Shown in pieces: positions 16,455-26,137 of a DNA stretch of 58,754 nucleotides. Numbering within the stretch: the stretch's first letter is position 1; every line of letters begins with the position of its first letter. The stretch spans positions 1-58,754 of the forward strand of contig JADGRP010000015.1 in assembly GCA_017880805.1 (NCBI GenBank). The letters are read 5' to 3'. The notes beneath the pieces were generated by a model. That model had not been told where the DNA came from. It saw nothing but the letters and a program-made list of their open reading frames with translations, and did not search any database. This DNA comes from Burkholderiales bacterium (GTDB taxonomy: Bacteria > Pseudomonadota > Gammaproteobacteria > Burkholderiales > Casimicrobiaceae). A program made the translations under genes and the position numbers.

Positions 16455-17162
16455 TCAGCATTGCACCGTTTGCCGGCAGTACTGAGTCATTTCGCGCACC
16501 ACCGTCGTGGCGCCTACCGCCGCGTGCGCGCGCCCCTGGCCATATTCGAGCGCCAGCTTGAAGTCGTACTTGCTGAAGAATGCATCGAACTGCTCCGCAC
16601 CTACCGTTCCCAGTGCAGCGAGCTCGTCGCGTTCCGCGTCATAGTCAAGAAGAATCGCCGCCAGCGGCTGCGGCGCTGGGCCGCTCAATACGCGCGCGCC
16701 CGCGGAAGGATCGTAAATGCTATGGTCGGCGCAACAATGAATCACGTTGCCGTCCGAAGTCGGCGACCGTTCGGGCTGGTAACGAATAAAGCTCACCTCG
16801 CGCGTCGGATAGGCGAGCTTGTGGGCACAGATCGCCGAATAGGCAACGATCGAATGCTGGCGGCCGACGCCGCCGCTCCATGCGTAGGGCGCGCCGTCGG
16901 CGCGCAGTAACTTGTCTGCCCCGGCCAGCGGCTGGCCGAGATTGAGGAGGAAACACGGCGTACCTGCAAACGGATACTGGAAGACGTAATTGGTCCTGGT
17001 GGCCAAAGCGCCAACCTTGATCGGCTCGCCGAAATGATCGATCAGACGCGAGCGCGAATAGAGTCGCGGCATCGCGGACGTCCACTCTCCCTTCATCGCC
17101 CCGACGCCGGAAGCACCCGCGATGGCCGCGCATGCGCTCATGAACTGTCTGCGTTGCATCAT
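16455..17162 (-). CDS. Tat-exported Rieske [2Fe-2S] protein
   Basis: A 235-residue protein starting with a twin-arginine segment (MMQRRQFMSACAAIAG), so probably folded before export or membrane-tethered. Cluster ligands are the C-x-H of SAICAHKL and the C-x2-H of HCCADHS, both complete. It therefore carries a Rieske centre that transfers electrons. It is not a full bc1 Rieske subunit by neighbourhood, since no cytochrome b or c1 genes adjoin. It lies 12 bases downstream of the HDAC-like gene, so the two are likely cotranscribed, an unusual pairing. The electron partner is unknown. Confidence 0.85.
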   Translation of the reverse strand: MMQRRQFMSACAAIAGASGVGAMKGEWTSAMPRLYSRSRLIDHFGEPIKVGALATRTNYVFQYPFAGTPCFLLNLGQPLAGADKLLRADGAPYAWSGGVGRQHSIVAYSAICAHKLAYPTREVSFIRYQPERSPTSDGNVIHCCADHSIYDPSAGARVLSGPAPQPLAAILLDYDAERDELAALGTVGAEQFDAFFSKYDFKLALEYGQGRAHAAVGATTVVREMTQYCRQTVQC

Positions 17163-17174
17163 GAATCCACGAAC

Positions 17175-18128
17175 CTACGCTACCGCCAGCTCGCGCACGT
17201 GCGCGATCGCGCTTCGCCCCAGCGCCGGGAGCGCATAGCCGCCTTCGAGCGACGAGACGATGCGCCCTTGCGCGTGACGCGCCGCGACGGCAACGATTTC
17301 CGACGTCACCCAGGCGAAGTCCGCGTCGGAGAGTTTCAGGTTGGCTAACGGATCCTCGCGATGCGCATCGAACCCGGCCGAGACGAAAAGGATTTCCGGA
17401 CGGTGCGCTTCGAGCGCCGGCAAACAGCGCTCGGTGATCGCGGTGCGGAAAGCATCGCTCCCGCTGCCCGGCGACAAGGGAACGTTGTGCATGTTCGCGC
17501 CAAGAGGCTCGACACCCGTATACGGATACAGCGGATACTGAAACGTGCCGACCATGATCACGGCGGGGCTGCCCGCGAAAATGTCTTCGGTGCCGTTGCC
17601 GTGATGAACGTCGAAGTCGATCACCGCCGCCCGCTTCAGCCCGTGTCTGGCGAGCGCGTGCGCGACACCGACCGCGATGTTGTTGAACAGACAAAAGCCC
17701 ATCGCCCGTTCGCGCGTCGCGTGATGACCCGGGGGTCGAACCGCACAGAACGCGGCGCTGCATTCGCCGCTCATCACGAGGTCGGTGCCCAGCACCACCG
17801 CGCCGGCCGCATGGCGCGCGGCCTCGAGCGAATCGGGATTGAGTGCGGTGTCGGGATCGAGATAGTGAATGCCCGATTGCGGGCTTGCCGCCTCGACCTC
17901 GTCGATGTAATGACCGGCATGAACGCGCTCGAGCTGTTCCCGCGTCGCCGCAGGGGCGCTGTAATGCGCGACCAGTCCGTCGAGCCCATCGCTGATCAGG
18001 CGGTCGTGGATAGCATCCAGGCGTTGCGGACACTCAGGATGGTACGGGCCCATTTCGTGCAGGTGGCACGAGGGATGCGTGATGTACGCGATGGGCACGG
18101 TGATTTTGAATGACGATGCGAGTGTCAA
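17175..18128 (-). CDS. Histone deacetylase/acetoin-utilisation family amidohydrolase
   Basis: A 317-residue zinc hydrolase of the arginase/deacetylase fold. AVRPPGHHATRERAMGFCLFNN supplies the catalytic His pair, IDFDVHHGNGTED the zinc Asp and His, and SAGFDAHREDPL the third zinc Asp; the C-terminal SSLEGGYAL loop is present. Bacterial members act on acetylpolyamines, acetylated proteins or other N-acyl compounds. Initiation is TTG at 18128 in the track; the in-frame GTG at 18098 is an alternative and neither has a strong ribosome site. Confidence 0.92.
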   Translation of the reverse strand: MTLASSFKITVPIAYITHPSCHLHEMGPYHPECPQRLDAIHDRLISDGLDGLVAHYSAPAATREQLERVHAGHYIDEVEAASPQSGIHYLDPDTALNPDSLEAARHAAGAVVLGTDLVMSGECSAAFCAVRPPGHHATRERAMGFCLFNNIAVGVAHALARHGLKRAAVIDFDVHHGNGTEDIFAGSPAVIMVGTFQYPLYPYTGVEPLGANMHNVPLSPGSGSDAFRTAITERCLPALEAHRPEILFVSAGFDAHREDPLANLKLSDADFAWVTSEIVAVAARHAQGRIVSSLEGGYALPALGRSAIAHVRELAVA

Positions 18129-18252
18129 CCGCGCTCGAATCGAGCATTGCTATGCCGGGTCGGCGACAGAACAAGTGTATCCCGGCAGCCATAATGGTGA
18201 CTAGGAGGCCAAGCTTGACTATAGTGGCATCTTTCTTGCTCCGTCCAGTACC

Positions 18253-19221
18253 ATGACCGTTCGCCCCGCCGAGACCCTCGCGATTCCGCTGACCGACCGC
18301 CTTGCAACCGTGCTGGCCGAGCTCGGCCGCATCGTCGTCGGCAAGTCGACGCCGCTCAGGCTTGCGCTTGCCTGCATGCTTGCGCGCGGCCATCTCCTGA
18401 TCGAGGACATTCCGGGCGTCGGCAAGTCGACCCTGGCGCAGGCGCTCGCCGGCACCTTGGGGCTGCACTATGCGCGCGTTCAATTCACCAGCGATCTCTT
18501 GCCGGCCGATGTGCTCGGCGTGTCGATCTTCGACCCGGAAACCCACGAGTTCCGATTTCATTCCGGTCCCATCTTTCATTCCATCGTGCTGGCCGACGAA
18601 ATCAATCGCGCACCCCCCAAGACGCAGAGCGCGCTTCTTGAAGCCATGGAGGAGCGCCAGGTTTCGATCGATGGCGTGACCCGGCCGCTGCCAGAGCCCT
18701 TTTTCGTTATCGCGACCCAGAATCCAACCGAGCAGATCGGCGCGTATCCGCTGCCCGAGTCGCAGCTGGATCGATTCCTGATGTCGATCGAGCTCGGTTA
18801 TCCCGACCCTGCGGCAGAGCGCGAGCTGTTGATTTCAGGTGACCGCCGCGCCCGCATCCCCGACCTCGAACCGTGTGCCGACGCTGCCACGCTCATGGCG
18901 TGGCAGCGGGAAGCAGCCGCGGTGCACGTGGCGCCGGCGCTCCTCGACTATGTCCAGGCCTTGCTGGCGGCATCACGCACTTCGAATGCGGCGTCGGGTG
19001 GCGTAGCGGCGCCCGGCGCGCATCGCGGACTATCGCCGCGAGCGGGACTATTGCTGGTTGCCGCATCTCGGGCCTGGGCGCTGCTGGATGGACGGCCGAT
19101 GGTGTTGCCGGAAGATGTGCAGGCGGTATTCCCTGCCGTTGCGGGCCATCGCCTGGCCGGCGGCACCCGCGCCGGCGGACCGCAGGCGCAGGCCTTGTTG
19201 CGCGCCGTCGCGCTGCCCTGA
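18253..19221 (+). CDS. MoxR-family AAA+ ATPase
   Basis: A 322-residue AAA+ chaperone-like ATPase. Walker A is GVGKST (residues 55-60), Walker B LADEIN, then the MoxR-typical PPKTQSALLEAMEERQVSIDG and FFVIATQNPTEQIGAYPLPESQLDRF, and a C-terminal helical lid. MoxR proteins usually act with DUF58 and transglutaminase partners in envelope or metalloenzyme maturation, and exactly that pair follows. Confidence 0.94.
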   Translation: MTVRPAETLAIPLTDRLATVLAELGRIVVGKSTPLRLALACMLARGHLLIEDIPGVGKSTLAQALAGTLGLHYARVQFTSDLLPADVLGVSIFDPETHEFRFHSGPIFHSIVLADEINRAPPKTQSALLEAMEERQVSIDGVTRPLPEPFFVIATQNPTEQIGAYPLPESQLDRFLMSIELGYPDPAAERELLISGDRRARIPDLEPCADAATLMAWQREAAAVHVAPALLDYVQALLAASRTSNAASGGVAAPGAHRGLSPRAGLLLVAASRAWALLDGRPMVLPEDVQAVFPAVAGHRLAGGTRAGGPQAQALLRAVALP

Positions 19222-19258
19222 AACCCGGATCGACTTCTGACCTGAGTGGGAGGATGCG

Positions 19259-20257
19259 TTGACCACGCCTGGTATCGCGGGCTTGCAAACGCAGGCAAGG
19301 TCTTGGACGCAGCGCGTGCGTCAGCGTGTCTGGCGCCTCGCGCCGGGCGACGTGGAACGGGTGGTTCTTCGTCACAGCCGCATCTATATACTGCCGACGC
19401 CGCGCGGCGTGGCGTTGATGGCCACATTGGTGATCATGCTGCTGACGGCGATGAACTATGCGCTGTCGCTCGGTTATGCGCTGACCTTCCTGGCAGGGGG
19501 CATGGTCGCGGCCGCGCTGCTCGCGACGTTTCGTAACCTCGCCGGGCTCGCGGCATCGCCGCTCGGCGCGGGCGAAGCTTTTGCCGGCGGCGAGCTGGAA
19601 TTCACGCTGTCTCTCGCCAGCGGCTCGCGCCAGCGTATCGGCATCACGGTCGCAGGACGGCAGGGATTGCCCAGCAGCGTCGATCTTCCGCCGGGCGCGA
19701 CACGACCCATCGCGATATCGATTCCGGCGCCGAAACGCGGCCGTCTGGGACTGGGACGCGTAAGCGTGTCCTCCAATTTCCCGCTCGGCATTTGGCGCGC
19801 CTGGGCCTACGTTCATTTTCCGTTGAGCGGGACCGTCTTCCCGGCGCCGGAAGCAGGCGCGCCGCCACTACCTCCCGGTCGTCACGGATCCTACGTCGGT
19901 CGGTCGTCCCGGCTGGCTGACACCGAGCTTGCCGGTCTTCGCGAATACGAGCGCGGTGATGCGCAAAACCGCATCGCGTGGAAGGCAGTGGCGCGGGGCG
20001 CGGGTTGGTACTCCAAACAGTTCGAAGGCACCGGCGGCGGTGGAACGCTGGAATTGCACTGGGCCGAAATGCCCGTAAGCCTCGACACCGAAAGGCGGCT
20101 GTCGAGGTTTACCGCCTGGGTTCTGGCGGCGGAGCGCACGGCGCGCCCGTTTTCTCTGCACATGCCAGGCACGGCATTGCCGGTGGCCCAAGGCGCGGCA
20201 CATCGGCGCGCGGCGCTGACCGCACTGGCGCTGTTTCCATCGGCGAGCGTTCGATGA
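19259..20257 (+). CDS. DUF58 domain protein
   Basis: A 332-residue protein starting at TTG behind GGGAGG. Two hydrophobic segments lie near residues 55-95 (MATLVIMLLTAMNYALSL and ALTFLAGGMVAAALLATF). The soluble region has the DUF58 core LREYERGDAQNRIAWKAVARG. It is the middle partner of the MoxR-DUF58-TgpA set. Its stop overlaps the next start (ATGA), indicating coupled translation. Molecular function unknown. Confidence 0.92.
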   Translation: MTTPGIAGLQTQARSWTQRVRQRVWRLAPGDVERVVLRHSRIYILPTPRGVALMATLVIMLLTAMNYALSLGYALTFLAGGMVAAALLATFRNLAGLAASPLGAGEAFAGGELEFTLSLASGSRQRIGITVAGRQGLPSSVDLPPGATRPIAISIPAPKRGRLGLGRVSVSSNFPLGIWRAWAYVHFPLSGTVFPAPEAGAPPLPPGRHGSYVGRSSRLADTELAGLREYERGDAQNRIAWKAVARGAGWYSKQFEGTGGGGTLELHWAEMPVSLDTERRLSRFTAWVLAAERTARPFSLHMPGTALPVAQGAAHRRAALTALALFPSASVR

Positions 20258-22317
20258 CAATCAAGCAGGCATCGACTCCTCTTACGCCTGTCCAGGTTGC
20301 CTGGCTCGGCGCATTGCTGGTGTCCGCGCAATGGCCGCTTTGGGGTCACGTCCTTACCTGGAACGCTATTGCGGGCGCCGCACTGGTCGTTGCGCGTGTC
20401 GCGCTGCCGCCGCAATGGCGCGCCTTGACGCGTCATCGACGCTGGTTGCTGCCGCTTCTGGCGATCGCGGGCGCGCTGGGCATACGCACCGAGCTCGGTT
20501 ACTTTCTGGCCCGCGATCCCTGCGTCGAATTTCTCTATTTGCTCGTCGGCATCAAGTTCATCGAGTCGCGCGATACGCGCGACGGAACGCTGCTGATCTG
20601 TCTCGCGCTCTTCCTCTCGCTGACGCAATTTTTCTATCTTCAGACGATTGCCGCCGCGCTGTCGATGGCGCCGGTCCTGCTCGCCCTCGGCGGCGCGCTG
20701 GCGTCGCTCAGAGCTGGAGCAAGCATAGCCGCTTCCGAATGGCGAGCGCAGCTCAGGGCAACGACACGCCTGATCCTGCAAGGCATCCCCATTGCCGCAC
20801 TGCTGTTTGTCATTTTTCCGCGGATCGCGGGACCGCTCTGGGGCACGCCGACCGAAGCCGGCGGGCGCTCGGGATTGTCGGATACCATGAGTCCGGGCTC
20901 GATCAGCGACTTGTCGCTTTCCGATGCCGTCGCCTTTCGCGTCGATTTCAACGGCCCACCGCCGCCGCCGGCACTACGCTACTGGCGCGGGCCAGTGTTC
21001 TCCCGTTTCGACGGGCGCGAATGGCGCGCGGTATACAAGCTGCTCCCGGGCAGGTTCGTGCCTCGGCAAGGGCCCACGATCGAATACACGGTGACGCTGG
21101 AGCCTCACGGTAAAGTCTGGCTGTTCGCCCTCGAGCATCCCTTGTCACTGCCGCGCTCGCCAAGCAACGATGCGCGCGCGCCAACGACCAGTGACATTGC
21201 CTACCTCAGCTACGACCAGCAACTCACCGCGAAGGTGCCGGTCGCGCAGGCTATTCGTTATACCGAGCGCTCGTCGCTGCGCGATTCGTACTCCGGCACC
21301 GATGAAAATCCGCGCGAGAGCCTGCAACTGCCGCTCAACAATCCGCGCACGCTCGCTTTCGCCAAGGAAATGCGTCAGGGAGTCGATTCCGACCGCGCGT
21401 ACGTCAACGCAGTGCTCAACTGGTTTCACAAAGAGCCATTCGTGTATACCTTGACGCCGCCGCTTCTCGATCGCGATCCGATCGACGGGTTCCTGTTCGA
21501 CACCCGGCGCGGATTTTGCGAGCACTATGCCGGTGCATTCACCGTGCTCCTTCGCGCCGCCGGGATACCGGCGCGCGTTGTCACCGGCTATCAGGGCGGA
21601 GAAATGAATCCCGACGGCGACTATATGATCGTGCGCCAGTCCGACGCGCACGCGTGGGCCGAGGCGCTGCTCGACGGCCAATGGCAGCGCTTCGATCCCA
21701 CCGCGGCGGTGGCACCGTCGCGAATTGAACACGGCCTGGGCTCCGCAATGGCTGCAGGCGAGCCCGTGCCGTATTTCGCCCGGATCGAAATGACCTGGCT
21801 CAAGGACCTTCGTCTGCAATGGGATGCCGTCAACTACCAGTGGCAGCGCGGCGTCGTCGGCTTCAATATCGAGCGCCAGCGCGATCTGCTGCGCGAATTC
21901 GGGTTCGAGGACGCACGGCCATGGCAGCTGGTGGCGGTGGTTGCCGGCGCCGTGTTCTTCTGGGGCATGCTCGTGCTCGGCGCGACGCGGTTGCGCCGGT
22001 CGCGCGTCGATGCCGAAGTCGCCTTGTGGAATGCCCTTTGTCGCAGGCTCGGCCGCGCGGGTCTCGAGCGCGCGCCGGAAGAGGGACCGCTCGCTTACAC
22101 GCGCCGCGCCGGTCAACGCTGGCCGCAATGGGCCGCCGTGCTCGCGCGCATCGGCGAGCGCTATGCGCAACTACACTATGGACCACGCGAACCGAAACGC
22201 GAGCTGATACTGGCGGAGTTGAAAACCGGCGTCGACACTATTCCGGGACCGCGTGCCCTGAACGAAGGCTCGCGTTCCTCAAGCGTGACGACGGTGCAGC
22301 CCGAAACAATCGAATGA
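20254..22317 (+). CDS. TgpA-like transglutaminase with DUF3488 membrane domain
   Basis: A 687-residue protein. An N-terminal block of several transmembrane helices (about residues 15-200, DUF3488) is followed by a periplasmic transglutaminase-like domain. The catalytic triad is visible: Cys about 422 in GFCEHYAG, His in SDAHAWAEAL and Asp in QRFDPTAAV. A last TM helix (LVAVVAGAVFFWGMLVLG) and a cytoplasmic DUF4129-like tail follow. TgpA of Pseudomonas is an essential inner-membrane transglutaminase-fold protein. The start is the ATG of the ATGA overlap with DUF58; the track ORF begins far upstream in the DUF58 gene. Confidence 0.93.
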   Translation: MTIKQASTPLTPVQVAWLGALLVSAQWPLWGHVLTWNAIAGAALVVARVALPPQWRALTRHRRWLLPLLAIAGALGIRTELGYFLARDPCVEFLYLLVGIKFIESRDTRDGTLLICLALFLSLTQFFYLQTIAAALSMAPVLLALGGALASLRAGASIAASEWRAQLRATTRLILQGIPIAALLFVIFPRIAGPLWGTPTEAGGRSGLSDTMSPGSISDLSLSDAVAFRVDFNGPPPPPALRYWRGPVFSRFDGREWRAVYKLLPGRFVPRQGPTIEYTVTLEPHGKVWLFALEHPLSLPRSPSNDARAPTTSDIAYLSYDQQLTAKVPVAQAIRYTERSSLRDSYSGTDENPRESLQLPLNNPRTLAFAKEMRQGVDSDRAYVNAVLNWFHKEPFVYTLTPPLLDRDPIDGFLFDTRRGFCEHYAGAFTVLLRAAGIPARVVTGYQGGEMNPDGDYMIVRQSDAHAWAEALLDGQWQRFDPTAAVAPSRIEHGLGSAMAAGEPVPYFARIEMTWLKDLRLQWDAVNYQWQRGVVGFNIERQRDLLREFGFEDARPWQLVAVVAGAVFFWGMLVLGATRLRRSRVDAEVALWNALCRRLGRAGLERAPEEGPLAYTRRAGQRWPQWAAVLARIGERYAQLHYGPREPKRELILAELKTGVDTIPGPRALNEGSRSSSVTTVQPETIE

Positions 22318-22338
22318 TTTCCCCGATCGAACCCGTCG

Positions 22339-23292
22339 TTACAGCAGCGCGTCTCGGGACAGGCCCCGCCGGCGAAGGCGCGCGCGTAATTTGTCCAGCG
22401 CTTCCGACTGAATCTGGCGCACGCGCTCCCGCGTGACGCCGAGCTCACGCGAGAGTTTTTCCAGCGTCGCCACGTCCCTGCCGTTGAGTCCATAGCGCCG
22501 CTCGATGACGCATCGCTGGCGGTCGGACAGCTCGTCGAGCCACTGCCGAACCCAGCCCTCGATCTCCGAGTTGTGCAGGATCAGCTCCGGGCTCGGCGCG
22601 TCCTCATCGGTCAGCTGATCGCCGAGCGAACCTCCGGCTTCCGAGTCGAAGGGCGCATCCAGAGATGCAATGTGCTCGTTGTAACCCAGCACCTTGCGCA
22701 CCTGCTCGACCGGCTTGTCGAGCAGGTGCGCAACATCGTCGACAGTCGGCTCACGCCCTTCGCCGAGAACGCCGTGCGTCTCCAGATGACGCAGCGCACG
22801 CAGGACGATATTGAGCTCCTTGACCACGTGCGCTGGCAGCCGAATCGTCCGCGATTGATTCATGATGGCGCGTTCGATCGATTGCCTTATCCACCACGTC
22901 GCATAGGTGGTGAAGCGAAACCCGCGCTCCGGGTCGAATTTTTCCAAGGCGTGGATCAGTCCGAGATTGCCTTCCTCGATCAGATCGGCGAGCGTCAAGC
23001 CACGATTGAGGTAGTGCTTGGCGATACTGACGACGAGCCGAAGATTGTGCTCGATCATCTTCTGCCGCGCCTCGAAATCGCCATCGCGATTCGCGCGCGC
23101 GTAGTCGAGCTCCTGCGCGGGAGTAAGCAGCGGGCTCTGCCCGATTTCGTTGAGGTAGATCTGGGTGATGTCGTTGAGGAAATCGGCGCCTACGCCGGTT
23201 TCGGGCACGTCGAGCGGCAACTCCCGCGTCCGCGTGTCCGGCTCGGTCGCAGCCGGCAGGCGCTCGTCATCGGTCCTCGACTGAGCCCTCAT
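22339..23292 (-). CDS. rpoS: RNA polymerase sigma factor RpoS
   Basis: The stationary-phase and general-stress sigma factor, 317 residues. Region 1.2 is DITQIYLNEIGQSPLLTPAQE; region 2 has NLRLVVSIAKHYLNRGL, DLIEEGNLGLIHALEKFDPERGFRF and TYATWWIRQSIERAI; region 4 ends with ELGVTRERVRQIQSEALDKLR. Placement after nlpD (31 bases) is the usual one, and in relatives the main rpoS promoter lies inside nlpD. It converges on tgpA with 21 bases between stops. Confidence 0.97.
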   Translation of the reverse strand: MRAQSRTDDERLPAATEPDTRTRELPLDVPETGVGADFLNDITQIYLNEIGQSPLLTPAQELDYARANRDGDFEARQKMIEHNLRLVVSIAKHYLNRGLTLADLIEEGNLGLIHALEKFDPERGFRFTTYATWWIRQSIERAIMNQSRTIRLPAHVVKELNIVLRALRHLETHGVLGEGREPTVDDVAHLLDKPVEQVRKVLGYNEHIASLDAPFDSEAGGSLGDQLTDEDAPSPELILHNSEIEGWVRQWLDELSDRQRCVIERRYGLNGRDVATLEKLSRELGVTRERVRQIQSEALDKLRARLRRRGLSRDALL

Positions 23293-23323
23293 GCGAAGTC
23301 AGGGATCGTCGCTGCCCGCGAGC

Positions 23324-24361
23324 TCATGCGGGTGGAAGGAATTTCGTGGGGTCGATGGGCTTGCCCAGGCGGCGAATTTCGAAATGAAGCTTGACCTGGT
23401 CGGAGTCGGTGTCGCCCATCTCGCCGATCTTCTGTCCCTTGCTGACCTGCTGTCCTTCCTTGACCAGAATCTCGCGATTGTGCGCGTACGCGGAAAGGTA
23501 GGTGTTGTTGTGCTTGACGATGACCAGCTTGCCGTAGCCGCGCAGCCCCGCTCCGGCGTAAACGACTCGACCGGCAGCGCTGGCCAGCACCGGTTGACCG
23601 GCCTTGCCGCCGATGTCGATGCCCTTGAGATTCGCGCTTTCCGAAAATCCCGCGATAACCTTGCCTGACGTCGGCCATCCCCAGTCCACCTTGGCGTCGT
23701 CAATCTCGGGTACCCGTGCCGATTCCGGACGGGAAGGCGGCGGCGTTGCGTTGGCAATATTGGTTGAACCTGGTGTCGTGGCAGGCGCCACCGGCGCGGC
23801 GGTCGGCGATGAAGGAGTACTCGCCGGCGCTGGCGAAGAGGCGGCGGACACCGGCGCGTGCTCCAACTGTGCGAGCGCCTGATCCGAGTAAGGTAATTTC
23901 ATCGCCCGCGGTTCGCTCTTGAACGTCGGCGTGTTGCCGTGGCCCTGAGTCGTCATCAGCGCGCGGGTATCGTTGCTAGGAGCAATCGACGGCGTCGTGA
24001 CCAAGGGTGCGGTTACCACACCGCTTGGCACGACACCCGCTTGTCCCGGCGGAGAAAGCGCGAGCACCTGGCCGACACGTATCACGTTCGGGTTCTCGAT
24101 ATTGTTCCATGCCGCGAGCTCGCGGTAGTCGACGCCGTGATCGAGCGCAATCTGCGCCAGCGTCTCGCCGCGCTTGACGGTGTACAACTGCGGCGGCACC
24201 TCGGGGGCGCGCGCCGGGGCAGCAGGCAGCGGCACCGGAGGTTCAAGAATTACAGGCGCTCGTTCGACCACGGGGGCGGGGGGTCGAGTCATGCAGCCGG
24301 CAAGGATGAGCACGGCAGCGACGGCGGGAAACAAAGCGCGAATGCGTTTCGACGGCGTCAT
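23324..24361 (-). CDS. nlpD: NlpD-like lipoprotein, LysM plus degenerate LytM (M23) domain
   Basis: A 345-residue lipoprotein with signal peptide and lipobox LILAGC (Cys22). A LysM domain (LYTVKRGETLAQIALDHGVDYRELAAWN, about residues 59-105) binds peptidoglycan. A long Pro/Ala/Ser/Thr linker leads to a C-terminal M23 fold. The first zinc ligand region reads KGIDIGGKAGQPV, lacking the His of active enzymes, while YAHNREI and KLHFEIRR remain. NlpD of E. coli likewise is an inactive LytM protein that activates the amidase AmiC at division, so the same role is likely here. Confidence 0.94.
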   Translation of the reverse strand: MTPSKRIRALFPAVAAVLILAGCMTRPPAPVVERAPVILEPPVPLPAAPARAPEVPPQLYTVKRGETLAQIALDHGVDYRELAAWNNIENPNVIRVGQVLALSPPGQAGVVPSGVVTAPLVTTPSIAPSNDTRALMTTQGHGNTPTFKSEPRAMKLPYSDQALAQLEHAPVSAASSPAPASTPSSPTAAPVAPATTPGSTNIANATPPPSRPESARVPEIDDAKVDWGWPTSGKVIAGFSESANLKGIDIGGKAGQPVLASAAGRVVYAGAGLRGYGKLVIVKHNNTYLSAYAHNREILVKEGQQVSKGQKIGEMGDTDSDQVKLHFEIRRLGKPIDPTKFLPPA

Positions 24362-24371
24362 TTTGGAAACA

Positions 24372-25091
24372 TCATGCGAGCCCAGGGAGCAGCGGGACGA
24401 ATCTTACCGCGTCGTAGGATTGTTCGCGGATGCCATCGGGCGCCTTGTCGATGACCGTCAGTCGTTGCACGCCGCGCAGGTCTTCATCGCGGCTCGCGAG
24501 GGGCAGCACCATTCGACCGCCGACGCGGAGGTGTCGCAGCAAAGCCGCAGGCACCTTGGTCGCCGCCGCAGTGACGATGATGCCGTCGACTTCCAGATCC
24601 TCGCCGAGTTCGCCTGAACCGTCGCCATGCTTGATGCGCACGTTTTCGACCTTGAGCGCGCGCAGGTTGTTCCGCGCCTTGGCCACCAGCGACGCAATAC
24701 GCTCGACCGTGTACACCTCGCTCGCGACGTGCGCCAGCACCGCAGTCTGATAACCGCATCCGGTGCCGATTTCGAGCACCCGCGGCAAGTCACGTCCCGC
24801 GCGCAGGAGCTCCGTCATGCGCGCGACGACATAGGGCTGCGAAATGGTCTGTCCCGCGCCGATGGGAAGCGGGCTGTCTTCGTAGGCGCGGATGGCCAGC
24901 GCCTCCTCGACGAAGATATGGCGCGGCACCGCTTCCATGGCCGAGATCACGACCTCGTCGCGGATGCCCTGTTCGCGCAGGCGCTCGACCATGCGCGCAC
25001 GGGTTCGCGCGGAGGTCATGCCGATGCCGGCGAATTTTTCGACTCCGGCAGTCACGCGTTTGCGTCCGTTTTCACTCGCGCCGAAAGCCAC
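24372..25091 (-). CDS. pcm: Protein-L-isoaspartate O-methyltransferase
   Basis: A 239-residue SAM-dependent enzyme that repairs isoaspartyl residues in aged proteins. [28 protein letters not shown], then [13 protein letters not shown] and the SAM motif [16 protein letters not shown], are diagnostic. The start at 25091 (GTG) overlaps surE by 40 bases; the ATG at 25019 ([10 protein letters not shown]) would avoid the overlap. It is encoded between surE and nlpD as in many proteobacteria. Confidence 0.95.
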   Translation of the reverse strand: MAFGASENGRKRVTAGVEKFAGIGMTSARTRARMVERLREQGIRDEVVISAMEAVPRHIFVEEALAIRAYEDSPLPIGAGQTISQPYVVARMTELLRAGRDLPRVLEIGTGCGYQTAVLAHVASEVYTVERIASLVAKARNNLRALKVENVRIKHGDGSGELGEDLEVDGIIVTAAATKVPAALLRHLRVGGRMVLPLASRDEDLRGVQRLTVIDKAPDGIREQSYDAVRFVPLLPGLA

Positions 25092-25816
25092 CCCGCGATG
25101 CGCGGCATGTCACCGTGGTTGGTCAGATCGATCTGTAACGGCGTCACGGAAACGTACCCGCGCTCCACGGCGTCGAAGTCGGTGCCCTCGCCAGCATCGG
25201 CGGCCGCGCCCGCGGCACCGACCCAGTAGCAGGTCTCGCCGCGCGGTGTCTGTGTCTTGACCACCGGCTCTGCTTTGTGCCTCTTGCCCAGGCGCGTAAC
25301 GCGCTCGCCTTTCAACTCGCCGTGGGGCACGTCGGGAACATTGACGTTTAGCAGCCAGGGACCCGAAGACTGCCGGCGGTGCCGGTTCAGCATATCGACG
25401 ATCACTCTTGCCGCGGTTTCGAAATGCTTGCCAGTCTTGTTGGCCAGCGATACCGCGATCGACGGGATTCCCAGCAGATAGCCTTCCATCGCAGCAGCGA
25501 CGGTGCCCGAGTAGATCGTGTCGTCGCCCATATTCGCGCCGTGATTGATACCGGAAATCACCATGTCGGGAAGTTCGTCGAGCAGGCCCGTGACCGCGAG
25601 GTGGACACAATCGGTCGGCGTTCCATTGACGAACAGAAAGCCGCTGGGCGCGCGCCGCACGGTCAGCGGACGGTCCAGCGTCAGCGAGTTAGACGCGCCG
25701 CTGCGATCGCGTTCCGGCGCGACGACGGTGATCTCTGCATGAGAGGCGAGATCGGCGGCCAGGCGTTCCAATCCCGGAGAAAAATAGCCGTCGTCGTTGC
25801 TGAGAAGGATACGCAT
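25052..25816 (-). CDS. surE: 5'/3'-nucleotidase SurE
   Basis: A 254-residue metal-dependent nucleotidase. The N-terminal [17 protein letters not shown] carries the Asp-Asp metal site; Ser and Asn ligands lie in RSGASNSLT and [21 protein letters not shown]. It dephosphorylates nucleoside monophosphates and short polyphosphate and is important in stationary phase. It heads the surE-pcm-nlpD-rpoS block. Confidence 0.97.
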   Translation of the reverse strand: MRILLSNDDGYFSPGLERLAADLASHAEITVVAPERDRSGASNSLTLDRPLTVRRAPSGFLFVNGTPTDCVHLAVTGLLDELPDMVISGINHGANMGDDTIYSGTVAAAMEGYLLGIPSIAVSLANKTGKHFETAARVIVDMLNRHRRQSSGPWLLNVNVPDVPHGELKGERVTRLGKRHKAEPVVKTQTPRGETCYWVGAAGAAADAGEGTDFDAVERGYVSVTPLQIDLTNHGDMPRIAGWLSARVKTDANA

Positions 25817-26137
25817 CGCTTGGAAGTGGCTGTCCCGTGCGACGAGCAGAAATACGCCGCGCGAGCACCATTATAGACGTCGGCGCTTGCGTGAGCAGGC
25901 CACGCGTGGAACCATGGTCGACCGAGGACAGAGCACGAATCTCGGGGTCCGGCGACGAACGCCGCTGGCGCAATGCATCATCCGCTTAAATGTTTGCGCG
26001 GCCTTAGGTCAAGGTTACTGCCCGGCCGCCGGCTCATTGATCGTCTTACGGAGGTGCAATGTCGCGTGCCGCCGGCTGGCGCTGATTCGCGGGCGCTCGC
26101 ACCCCACTCGCGATGCGAGCGGGACCTGGCTCGCTGC
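25817..26137. other. Intergenic stretch, no gene seen
   Basis: The 321 bases between surE and the VOC gene hold no coding frame I trust and no tRNA. The only signal is a TATAAT hexamer on the minus strand at 25870-25875, 54 bases before surE, which may be its -10 box but lacks a good -35. Confidence 0.5.

Noticed and set aside
16720-18033. 437-residue ORF overlapping the Rieske and HDAC genes
   Set aside because: Frame-shifted reading of both genes on the same strand; no domain signal.
24372-25091. Long overlap of pcm with surE as a sign of misassembly
   Set aside because: An ATG at 25019 removes the overlap; both proteins are intact.
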